DNA of 64,000 nt, taken from positions 186,001 to 250,000 of the forward strand of contig NZ_CP098774.1 of the NCBI RefSeq assembly GCF_028473665.1. The letters are read 5' to 3'. Origin of the DNA: Sphingomonas sp. QA11. GTDB lineage: Bacteria > Pseudomonadota > Alphaproteobacteria > Sphingomonadales > Sphingomonadaceae. A program made the translations under genes and the position numbers. The notes below the pieces were generated by a model that did not search any database, was not told the DNA's origin, and saw only the letters and a list, made by a program, of their open reading frames with translations. Of this stretch, positions 57,910-64,000 are shown one piece after another (within the stretch, counting starts at the first letter, position 1; the number at the start of each line of letters is the position of its first letter).

Positions 57910-58296
57910 TTACCGCGCGCCCGTCCGTCCCAGGCTCAGCGCGCCGACGCAGCTTGCCCGGTCGATCGGACTGCCGTTGGTCTGCCGTGCGTCGACATAG
58001 GTGACGACGGGCTCGCCGCGACCTTTGGGGTAGAGATAGGCGTCGAGCACGCAGGTGGCGTTGCCGAACTGGAGCTTGCGCGCACTGCCTTCGCGGACAT
58101 CCGCGGCGGGCTGGCCAAACAGGCCGACCAGCGTGTTGCCGGTCTGGCCGAGCACCCGGTCGAGCCCGGCCGCGCCGCCGGGGATGGGAACCGGAATCGG
58201 CACCGGCGCCGCGCGGACGGGGCGCGGGGCCACCCCCGTGGTACCGCATCCGGCGAGCAGCAGCGCAGGCAGGATCAGCAAGGCAAGTCTTTTCAT
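57910..58296 (-). CDS. Hypothetical lipoprotein
   Basis: A 128-residue lipoprotein: signal MKRLALLILPALLLAGCGTT with the lipobox Cys. A Pro/Val-rich stretch (RAAPVPIPVPIPGG) precedes a domain with GNTLVGLFGQPAADVREGSA and GNATCVLDAYLYPKGRGEPV, a pattern of small sphingomonad proteins; two Cys could form a disulfide. Function unknown. It starts 14 bp from the stop of the EI24 gene on the same strand, so the two may form one transcript. Confidence 0.78.
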   Translation of the reverse strand: MKRLALLILPALLLAGCGTTGVAPRPVRAAPVPIPVPIPGGAAGLDRVLGQTGNTLVGLFGQPAADVREGSARKLQFGNATCVLDAYLYPKGRGEPVVTYVDARQTNGSPIDRASCVGALSLGRTGAR

Positions 58297-58309
58297 TACG
58301 CAGGCACCT

Positions 58310-58990
58310 TCATACGCGTCGTCTACCATGGAACAGATGAGTCGCCATCGCGGCACCGAGCACCGGGGCGGCGAGGTTGAGGATCGGCACCAGGAACAGG
58401 GCGGTCCCGGCAAGACCCAGGGCAAAGCGCTGCATGCTGGTCGAGCCGCGCCAGCTCGTCATGCCCTTGTGGGGCACGTGGCGCGCGGCGACCATCTCGC
58501 CGAGATCCTGCCCAAGCAGCCAGCCGTTGACGATGAAGAAAAGCAGCGCCGTACCGACCCCGGTGATCAGCAACAGCAGATACAGCGGCGAAACCGCGAG
58601 GTTGATCAGGATCAGCCGGCCGGCCGAGCCGAGCCCCATCCTGACCGAGCGGCCGAACGGCACGTCGCGCGCCTCGGCCAGTGCCTCGGGATAATGTTTC
58701 GCCTCGACCGCCGCGACCACCTCGTCGGCGAAGATGCCGATCACCGCGATCGCGATCGCCCGGAACAGGAAAAAGGCAGCGCCAAGCCACAGCAGCACCG
58801 TCGCCGCGCTGACCCAGCCGCCCGCTTCAGCGCCCGCGCCCATCCGCGCCACCAGTCCCTGGGCGCCGTACCACATCGCGACGCCGAACAAGGCGAGCAA
58901 CAACAGGGTCAGTGCGAGCGATTTCAGGAAGACCCGGATGATCTTCGGATCGCCGAGTTGGCCGATCGACAGGAAGAAGGCGCGAAGCAT
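58310..58990 (-). CDS. EI24/CysZ-like membrane protein
   Basis: A 226-residue protein with about four to six membrane helices (RVFLKSLALTLLLLALFGVA, AATVLLWLGAAFFLFRAIAI, ILINLAVSPLYLLLLITGVG, ALGLAGTALFLVPILNLAAP). The order and NGWLLGQDLGEMVAARHV identify the EI24/CysZ domain, which includes the sulfate transporter CysZ. Sulfate transport is possible but cysteine-pathway genes are absent here. ATG 58990 was chosen; ATG 59011 would add seven residues. It is divergent from adenosine kinase. Confidence 0.82.
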   Translation of the reverse strand: MLRAFFLSIGQLGDPKIIRVFLKSLALTLLLLALFGVAMWYGAQGLVARMGAGAEAGGWVSAATVLLWLGAAFFLFRAIAIAVIGIFADEVVAAVEAKHYPEALAEARDVPFGRSVRMGLGSAGRLILINLAVSPLYLLLLITGVGTALLFFIVNGWLLGQDLGEMVAARHVPHKGMTSWRGSTSMQRFALGLAGTALFLVPILNLAAPVLGAAMATHLFHGRRRV

Positions 58991-59087
58991 CGGGCCGGTG
59001 TAACTGCGCATGCCCCCAAGTCCAGACTGTTGCGCTCGCCTGCCCGCGCCTTTACGGCCAGCCGGTATTTCCATCCAGGAGACTGAC

Positions 59088-60086
59088 TTGACCAGCCCAA
59101 CCTATGACGTGGTTGCTATCGGCAACGCGATCGTCGACGTACTCTCTCAGGCTGACGACGCGTTCATCACCGAACAGGGCATGGCCAAAGGCTCGATGCA
59201 ACTCGTCTTCTCGCCGGCCGAGGCCGACGCGCTCTATGCGAAGATGGGCCCGGGCATCGAGGCGAGCGGCGGCTCCGCCGCGAACACCGTCGCGGCGATC
59301 GCTGCGCTCGGCGGCCGGACGGGGTTCATCGGCCAAGTCGCCAACGACCAGCTTGGCGAAGTCTTCGCCCATGACATCCGCGCGAGCGGCGTCGCCTTCA
59401 CTACCGAGACGCGCGATGGCGAGCCGACCACGGCACGCTGCCTGATCTTCGTCACGCCCGATGGGCAGCGCACAATGAACACGTTCCTCGGCGCGTCGCA
59501 GTTCCTGCCGGAGAGCGCGCTTGACCGCGACCTGATCGCATCGGGCGCGATCCTCTATCTCGAAGGCTATCTCTGGGATCCGGAGGAACCGCGCCAGGCG
59601 ATGCGCGCCGCGATCGAGGTCGCGCGGAAAGCCGGGCGCAAGGTCGCCTTCACGCTCAGCGACGTGTTCTGCATCTCGCGCCACGGCGCCGATTTCCGCG
59701 ACCTGATGGCCAAGGGCCTGCTCGACATCATGTTCGCCAACGAAAGCGAGATCCTCGCGCTGATGGAAGTCGAGGATTTCGAGGAAGCCGTGGCGGCGGC
59801 GGCGGCGCAGGTGCCGCTGCTGGTGGTGACGCGCAGCGAGAAGGGCGCGATCGCCGTTTCGGGCAGCCAGCGCGCCTCGGTCGGGGCTGAGCCGATCGAG
59901 AAGGTGGTCGACACCACCGGCGCGGGCGACCTGTTCGCCGCCGGTTTCCTGTCCGGCCAGGCGCAGGGCAAGAGCCTCGAGCAGTCGCTCCGCCTCGGCG
60001 CGATCTGCGCGGCGGAGATCATCTCGCATTATGGCGCTCGGCCGATGTGCGACATGAAGGCGCTGGTGGCGGAGAAGCTGGGCTGA
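59088..60086 (+). CDS. Adenosine kinase (PfkB family), TTG start
   Basis: A 332-residue ribokinase-fold enzyme that phosphorylates adenosine to AMP. N-terminal GNAIVDVLSQADDAF, GGSAANTVAAIAALGGRTGF in the substrate region, and the PfkB signature 2 DTTGAGDLFAAGFLSG with the catalytic Asp. Sphingomonad annotations usually call this adenosine kinase; other PfkB sugar kinases are possible. Start is TTG 59088 with AGGAG six nt upstream. A perfect intrinsic terminator follows. Confidence 0.9.
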   Translation: MTSPTYDVVAIGNAIVDVLSQADDAFITEQGMAKGSMQLVFSPAEADALYAKMGPGIEASGGSAANTVAAIAALGGRTGFIGQVANDQLGEVFAHDIRASGVAFTTETRDGEPTTARCLIFVTPDGQRTMNTFLGASQFLPESALDRDLIASGAILYLEGYLWDPEEPRQAMRAAIEVARKAGRKVAFTLSDVFCISRHGADFRDLMAKGLLDIMFANESEILALMEVEDFEEAVAAAAAQVPLLVVTRSEKGAIAVSGSQRASVGAEPIEKVVDTTGAGDLFAAGFLSGQAQGKSLEQSLRLGAICAAEIISHYGARPMCDMKALVAEKLG

Positions 60087-60116
60087 GGCCCGGGCGCTAC
60101 TCTCTCCGCGAGACAA

Positions 60117-60154
60117 ACAAAAAGGCCGGGGATTACTCCCCGGCCTTTTTGTTG
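60117..60154. terminator. Bidirectional Rho-independent terminator
   Basis: A long perfect stem (AAAAAGGCCGGGGA with TCCCCGGCCTTTTT) closes with a T-run on both strands. It lies between adenosine kinase (plus) and the permease (minus) and should stop both. Confidence 0.92.
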
Positions 60155-60175
60155 TGCCCGGGATCGGCTGGCCGG

Positions 60176-61765
60176 TCAGGCCGCGCCGGGCGGCGGGTTC
60201 GGGGCGATGCTGCTGACCTCAGCCTCATTCACCTCGACAAGGCCGCGCCCGACATGGCTCTTGCGATAGCCATAGGCGAAGTAGATCACGAGGCCGAGAC
60301 CGCCCCAGAGCGGCAGCACCAGCATCGCGTCGACCGGCAGGTTGAAATAAAGGAAGATGCAGCCGACGATCGCGAGCGGCGCGACGAGCCACACGACCGG
60401 CGTGCGGAACGGCCGGCGGCGACTTGGATCCTTGACGCGCAGCACCAGCACCGCGATCGCCACCATGAAGAAGGCGAACAGCGTGCCCGAGTTGGAGATG
60501 TCGGCAAGCTGGCCGACCGGCAGCAGCGCGGCCGCGATCGCGACGCCGACGCCGGTGATGGCCGTCACGACATGCGGGGTCTTCCACTTCGGATGGATGC
60601 TCGCCAGCTTCTCGGGCAGCAGGCCGTCGCGCGCCATCACGAAGAAGATGCGGGTCTGGCCGAACATCATCATCAGGATGACGGAGGGCAAAGCGAGGTT
60701 GGCGGCGAGGCCGAGGGCGTTGCCCATCATCGGCCAGTTGATCATGCGCAGCACATGGGCGAGCGCTTCGTTGGAGCAGACCAGCCGGTCCGCATTCTCG
60801 GCGAGCGCGCAGGCGGCGACGAAACCGGCCGAGCCGGGGGCGACGGCCAGGCCGTCAGCGCCGATGACCGGCTGGGCGCCGATCGCGCCGACCGCGCCGG
60901 CAGCGACGAGCAGGTAGAAGACTGTGCAGATGGCGAGCGACCCGATCAGGCCGATCGGTACGTTGCGCTGCGGGTTCTTGGTTTCCTCCGCGGCGGTGGA
61001 GACCGCATCGAAGCCGACATAGGCGAAGAAGATCGAGGCGGCGGCGCCGACGACGCCCATGCCGCTGGTATGCTCCGGACCGAACCAGCCGTTCGGGGTG
61101 AAGGGGCTGAACTCACCGGTCTTGAGCACCGGCAGGGTGAGCGCGATGAAGATGGTGAGGGCGGTGACCTTGATCGCGACGAGCACGGCGTTGACCCGCG
61201 CGCTCTCGGTCGTCCCGATCATGAGCAGCCAGGTGACGCCGAGCGCGACGATGATCGCCGGGACGTTGATGATGCCGGTGCTGAAATCGGCATGGGGAAT
61301 CCAGCCGTTCATGGTCCAGACCGGGCCGGCCGACAGCACGCCGGGGAGTTGCAACCCCGTCACGCTTTTCAACAGGCCCATGAAATAGCCGGACCACCCG
61401 ACCGACACGGCGCTCGCGGCGACGGCATATTCGAGGATCAGGGCCCAGCCGACCATCCAGGCGAGCAGTTCGCCGACAACGGCATAGGTATAAGTGTAGG
61501 CGGAACCCGAAACCGGCACCATCGAGGCAAGTTCGGAATAGCAGAGCGCGGCGACGGCGCAGACCGCGCCGGCGATGATGAAGCTGAGCATCATGCCGGG
61601 GCCGGCCTTTTGCGCGGCGGCGGCGGTCAACACGAAGATACCCGTACCGATGATGGCGCCGACGCCCAGCAGGGTAAGCTGGACCGGGCCGAGCGTTCGG
61701 CTGAGCGATTTTTTCTCAGCCGTCGCCAGGATGGCGTCGAGCGACTTGATGCGTCCGAATATCAT
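60176..61765 (-). CDS. APC-family amino-acid permease (CAT-like)
   Basis: A 529-residue permease with 12 or more helices. LTLLGVGAIIGTGIFVLTAA is the first helix with the GxG substrate loop of APC transporters, and FFAYVGFDAVSTAAEETKNP is the helix 6-7 signature of cationic-amino-acid/polyamine (CAT-type) carriers. RIFFVMARDGLLPEKLASIH follows as usual. The start at ATG 61765 removes an upstream extension with no homology. It probably imports an amino acid by proton symport or antiport; substrate unknown. Confidence 0.9.
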   Translation of the reverse strand: MIFGRIKSLDAILATAEKKSLSRTLGPVQLTLLGVGAIIGTGIFVLTAAAAQKAGPGMMLSFIIAGAVCAVAALCYSELASMVPVSGSAYTYTYAVVGELLAWMVGWALILEYAVAASAVSVGWSGYFMGLLKSVTGLQLPGVLSAGPVWTMNGWIPHADFSTGIINVPAIIVALGVTWLLMIGTTESARVNAVLVAIKVTALTIFIALTLPVLKTGEFSPFTPNGWFGPEHTSGMGVVGAAASIFFAYVGFDAVSTAAEETKNPQRNVPIGLIGSLAICTVFYLLVAAGAVGAIGAQPVIGADGLAVAPGSAGFVAACALAENADRLVCSNEALAHVLRMINWPMMGNALGLAANLALPSVILMMMFGQTRIFFVMARDGLLPEKLASIHPKWKTPHVVTAITGVGVAIAAALLPVGQLADISNSGTLFAFFMVAIAVLVLRVKDPSRRRPFRTPVVWLVAPLAIVGCIFLYFNLPVDAMLVLPLWGGLGLVIYFAYGYRKSHVGRGLVEVNEAEVSSIAPNPPPGAA

Positions 61766-61923
61766 GAAACAGGGATCCCCCAGTAGCGACGCCCGGGCGT
61801 CGCCAGATTTCGCCAGTGGCGGTGCTCGGGCACCGCCGATTTTTCGATCGCGGGAGCCTAGCCTGAAATCAAGGGGGTGCAATCCCCCAATCGCCCCGGA
61901 ACGTAGCGTCGCGGCGAAAAGCG

Positions 61924-62301
61924 TCAGCGGGCCAGCATCGGCCCCAGCGGCGCGCCCGCGAAGACATGGACATGGAGATGCGGCACCTCCTGCCCCGAAT
62001 GCTGGCCGGTATTGGCGAGCAGGCGGTAACCGGGGGCGACCATGCCGGCATCACGGGCGACGGTGCCGACCGCGCGGACGAAGCCGGCGATCTCGGCATC
62101 GGAGCCGCGCGCGCTGAAATCGTCCCAGGAGACATAGGGGCCGCGCGGGATGACCAGGATGTGGGTCGGCGCCTGCGGGTTGATGTCGTGGAAGGCGATG
62201 GCGAACTCGTCCTCATAGACCCGGCTGGACGGGATCTCGCCGCGGAGAATCTTCGCGAAGATGTTCTGGTCGTCATAGGGCCTGGTGGCGTCGATCGGCA
62301 T
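61924..62301 (-). CDS. HIT-family nucleotide hydrolase (HINT-like)
   Basis: A 125-residue HIT protein. The catalytic HxHxHxx motif is in VPHLHVHVFAGAPLG, with AIAFHDINPQAPTHILVIPR in the nucleotide-binding strand. HINT enzymes hydrolyse AMP-lysine or adenosine-5'-phosphoramidates in the cytosol. In sphingomonads it commonly follows hisE, as here, at the end of the histidine gene run. An inverted repeat separates the two. Confidence 0.93.
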   Translation of the reverse strand: MPIDATRPYDDQNIFAKILRGEIPSSRVYEDEFAIAFHDINPQAPTHILVIPRGPYVSWDDFSARGSDAEIAGFVRAVGTVARDAGMVAPGYRLLANTGQHSGQEVPHLHVHVFAGAPLGPMLAR

Positions 62302-62313
62302 GCAACTCTCCTT

Positions 62314-62410
62314 CGTCACCCCTGGCTTGTTCCGAGGGCCGCCGCTCCGCAAGAGCCTCGGGCGAGATTCCTGCCGCACGGTGGATGCCTGAACAAGTCC
62401 GGCATGACGG
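62314..62410. repeat. Dispersed inverted repeat (family B) between hisE and HIT gene
   Basis: The left arm begins CGTCACCCCTGGCTTGTTCC and the right ends with TGAACAAGTCCGGCATGACG, inverted copies as at 41521 and 49242. It occupies nearly the whole 109-bp gap. Confidence 0.8.
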
Positions 62411-62731
62411 TTAGTTTGTACGGCCCGCCTTTTCGTCGATCCCGGAGACGCCCTCGCGGCGGCGCAGTTCGGCGCGGACCTCGTCGAGTGGCACGTCGGC
62501 ATCAGCGAGGAGGACGAGCAGGTGGAAGATCAGGTCGGCGGCTTCGCTGGTGATCTCGGCACGATTGTCCCTGATCGCGGCGATCACCGTCTCGGTCGCT
62601 TCCTCGCCAAGCTTCTGCGCGATCTTGGCGCGGCCCTTGGTGAAGAGCTTCGCGACATAGGAGGTGTCTGGATCGCCGCCCTTGCGGCTGCGGATCACGT
62701 TTTCGAGGGTGTCGAGGAAATCGTCGGCCAT
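62411..62731 (-). CDS. hisE: Phosphoribosyl-ATP pyrophosphohydrolase
   Basis: HisE removes pyrophosphate from phosphoribosyl-ATP, the second step of histidine biosynthesis. The 106-residue protein has the MazG-like helical motif: SYVAKLFTKGRAKIAQKLGE, then EEATETVIAA and EAADLIFHLLVLLADADV with the Mg-binding acids. It is separate from hisI, as usual in alphaproteobacteria. It lies downstream of hisF on the same strand with a small membrane-protein gene between. Confidence 0.95.
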   Translation of the reverse strand: MADDFLDTLENVIRSRKGGDPDTSYVAKLFTKGRAKIAQKLGEEATETVIAAIRDNRAEITSEAADLIFHLLVLLADADVPLDEVRAELRRREGVSGIDEKAGRTN

Positions 62732-62762
62732 GCGCGCGGGCTGCCCCGGACTGCCGCGAAGG

Positions 62763-62972
62763 TCAATCCTTTAGGCTGTCGGCCCCTTTAGGCTGTCGGC
62801 CCCCACGCTTGGCGAAGCGGGCGCGCAGGGCCCGGCGGACCAGCCAGACGCCGATCGCCGCCATCGCGAACAGGGCTATGTCGGACAGTTCGGGGCTGGT
62901 GCGCGGTCTGGCCACGCCGCTGTGCGCGGCCCAGGCGGGGCCGGCGAGGAGAAGGGCGGGGAGGAAACGCAT
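62763..62972 (-). CDS. Small membrane protein with tandem-duplicated 3' end
   Basis: A 69-residue protein: a signal-like start MRFLPALLLAGPAWA, then PELSDIALFAMAAIGVWLVR, a helix followed by RRALRARFAKRGG. The PE-x-SDIALF-helix-RR pattern resembles PEP-CTERM-like sorting tails of sphingomonads. The last codons are formed by two tandem 17-bp copies (62768-62784 and 62785-62801); because 17 is not a multiple of three, the duplication changed the end of the protein. Probably a conserved small protein, function unknown. Confidence 0.55.
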   Translation of the reverse strand: MRFLPALLLAGPAWAAHSGVARPRTSPELSDIALFAMAAIGVWLVRRALRARFAKRGGRQPKGADSLKD

Positions 62973-63025
62973 GGGCTTTCCTATCCCCGGGCTCCCTAAC
63001 TTTCCGTTTGTGCGATACCCTGTCC

Positions 63026-63100
63026 CGTTCGTTTCGAGCGAAGTCGAGAAACAAGCCTCAAATGTTGGACGAGGTTTCTCGACTTCGCTCGAAACGAACG
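63026..63100. repeat. Perfect 27-bp-arm palindrome
   Basis: Arms at 63026-63052 and 63074-63100 are perfect inverted copies (starting CGTTCGTTTCGAGCGAAGTC), with a 21-nt centre. It lies between the small membrane-protein gene and the hisF stop and is probably a dispersed sphingomonad repeat acting as a terminator. Confidence 0.85.
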
Positions 63101-63109
63101 GATGGGGGT

Positions 63110-63880
63110 TCAGGCGGCCAGGGGTGTCCGCACCGGCACGCCAGCCGCCGCCAGCGCGGCATGGGCGTCGGCGATGCTCGCCTCGCCGAAGTGGAAGATG
63201 GAGGCGGCAAGCACCGCGCTGGCATGGCCCTCCAGGATGCCGGCGACCAGATCGCCGAGGCCGCCGACTCCACCCGACGCCACGACGGGCACCGCGACCT
63301 GATCGGCGATGGTGCGGATCAGCGACAGGTCGTACCCGTCGCGCGTGCCGTCGCGGTCCATCGAGGTGACGAGCAATTCGCCCGCGCCCAGCTTCACCAG
63401 CTTCAGCGCGTGCTCGACCGCGTCGATGCCGGTCTCGCGCCTGCCGCCATGAGTGAAGACCTCCCAATGATCGCCGACGCGCCGCGCATCGATCGAGGCG
63501 ACACAGCACTGGCTACCGAAGCGGTCGGCGATGTCTGACACCACTTCGGGCCGCGACACCGCGGCTGAATTGACCGCGACCTTGTCGGCACCGGCGAGGA
63601 GCAGTGCGCGCGCATCCTCGGCGCTGCGCACGCCGCCGCCGACGGTGACGGGCATGAAGCAGACCTCCGCGGTACGGCGTACCACGTCGAGGATGGTGCC
63701 ACGCGCTTCATGGCTGGCGGTGATGTCGAGGAAGCAGAGCTCGTCCGCGCCGGCCGCGTCATAGGCGCGGGCCTGCTCGACCGGATCGCCAGCGTCGCGC
63801 AGGTCGACGAAGTTGACGCCCTTGACGACGCGGCCATTCGCCACGTCGAGACAGGGGATGACACGAGCGCGGACGGTCAT
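63110..63880 (-). CDS. hisF: Imidazole glycerol phosphate synthase subunit HisF
   Basis: HisF is the cyclase half of IGP synthase; with HisH it turns PRFAR plus ammonia into imidazole glycerol phosphate and AICAR. The 256-residue TIM barrel has the catalytic Asp in [19 protein letters not shown] and the second in [20 protein letters not shown], with phosphate loops [20 protein letters not shown] and [13 protein letters not shown]. It is the start of the visible his run; upstream genes (probably hisA/hisH) would lie beyond the window. Confidence 0.97.
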   Translation of the reverse strand: MTVRARVIPCLDVANGRVVKGVNFVDLRDAGDPVEQARAYDAAGADELCFLDITASHEARGTILDVVRRTAEVCFMPVTVGGGVRSAEDARALLLAGADKVAVNSAAVSRPEVVSDIADRFGSQCCVASIDARRVGDHWEVFTHGGRRETGIDAVEHALKLVKLGAGELLVTSMDRDGTRDGYDLSLIRTIADQVAVPVVASGGVGGLGDLVAGILEGHASAVLAASIFHFGEASIADAHAALAAAGVPVRTPLAA

Positions 63881-63886
63881 TTCCTG

Positions 63887-63909
63887 CCCTCTCCCGTTGA
63901 GGGAGAGGG
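63887..63909. repeat. Hairpin of the CCCTCTCCC family upstream of hisF
   Basis: A 9-bp perfect stem (63887-63895 with 63901-63909) with loop GTTGA; a third CTGGGAGAGGG copy follows near 63955. It lies in the 5' region of hisF, so it may also influence hisF mRNA. Remaining bases to 64000 show no identifiable gene. Confidence 0.7.
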
Positions 63910-64000
63910 TTGCGCAGACTTGGTTCGCGCTCTTCGCGCGGGCCTAGTCGAAGCTGGGAGAGGGTGATTCTTCTTTTGGGCCGCAGACGCGGCCGCCCCC

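Noticed and set aside
60047..61786. A 579-codon plus-strand frame opposite the APC permease
   Set aside because: Antisense to a gene with clear transporter motifs; composition is His/Asp/Arg/Gly rich as expected of a shadow frame.
1..64000. CRISPR array, prophage or classical IS transposase
   Set aside because: No regularly spaced direct repeats, phage structural genes or DDE/serine/tyrosine transposase motifs were seen; repeats found are inverted and extragenic.
1..64000. tRNA or rRNA genes
   Set aside because: No cloverleaf with GGTTCGA-type T-loop or rRNA segment was recognised; a computational scan would be decisive.

Overview
The window is high-GC alphaproteobacterial DNA, most likely from Sphingomonadales (a Sphingomonas-like chromosome). 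The evidence is the gene content (hslVU, thrS-infC, glnD, mutS, maeB, hisF-hisE-HIT family, OhrR/Ohr), three TonB-dependent receptors, a CYP153-type P450, an ECF41 sigma factor, a DUF6356 small protein, and many short dispersed palindromes of the kind common in sphingomonads. No rRNA, tRNA, CRISPR array, prophage or classical IS transposase was seen. It reads as ordinary chromosome with a few accessory pockets.

Layout. 1-6.1 kb: a GST cut by the window edge, a cysteine hydrolase, small envelope proteins, a TMEM175-type channel and hslV-hslU. 6.2-10 kb: a minus-strand glyoxalase cluster (gloA, nitronate monooxygenase, gloB) and a hydrolase/TPR pair. 10.3-12 kb: a SnoaL-like protein and two tandem GNAT acetyltransferases. 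12-17.4 kb: a four-gene, translationally coupled minus-strand unit (TonB receptor, membrane protein, PepSY protein, flavin/split-barrel protein) behind a Fur-like dyad, probably for iron-chelate uptake and reduction. 17.5-20.1 kb: DUF6356, a MurC/Mpl-like ligase and a divergent LD-carboxypeptidase, suggesting peptidoglycan recycling. 20.1-21.1 kb: an AT-richer pocket of very small Cys-rich ORFs. 21.3-22.4 kb: a MarR regulator divergent from a VOC/YCII pair. 22.5-25.2 kb: thrS and infC; infC probably starts at a non-canonical AUC codon. 25.4-28.2 kb: a large TonB receptor. 28.3-34.3 kb: VOC, glnD, mutS. 34.8-38.1 kb: an exported agmatine-deiminase-like enzyme, small secreted proteins, and ohrR/ohr with two matching operators. 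38.4-45.3 kb: maeB, two SDRs, an acyl-CoA dehydrogenase and a GPH transporter. 45.5-49.2 kb: a lipoprotein, a CHAP protein, an exported MsrB, and a CMD-ECF41-membrane protein operon with a textbook ECF41 promoter. 49.4-53.7 kb: a third TonB receptor and a CYP153-like P450 with a palindromic operator. 54-57.4 kb: an ABC-2 exporter and queG. 57.4-57.9 kb: a DUF559 nuclease-like gene in the loop of a REP doublet. 57.9-64 kb: lipoprotein, EI24 protein, adenosine kinase, amino-acid permease, HIT protein, hisE, a small membrane protein, hisF.

Most novel structure. The window carries several families of extragenic inverted repeats. One family is a GC-rich hairpin plus a GGGGTGGG-type tail, in inverted pairs. 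It occurs as an empty pair between hslV and hslU (36-nt arms, 40-nt loop) and as a pair enclosing a DUF559 gene at 57.4-57.9 kb. The latter resembles a REPIN/RAYT arrangement in which a PD-(D/E)XK-like protein takes the place of the RAYT transposase. This link is inference. Other points worth attention are the putative AUC start of infC, the exact ECF41 promoter, the small Cys-rich ORF pocket, and two enzymes carrying combined twin-arginine and lipobox signals.
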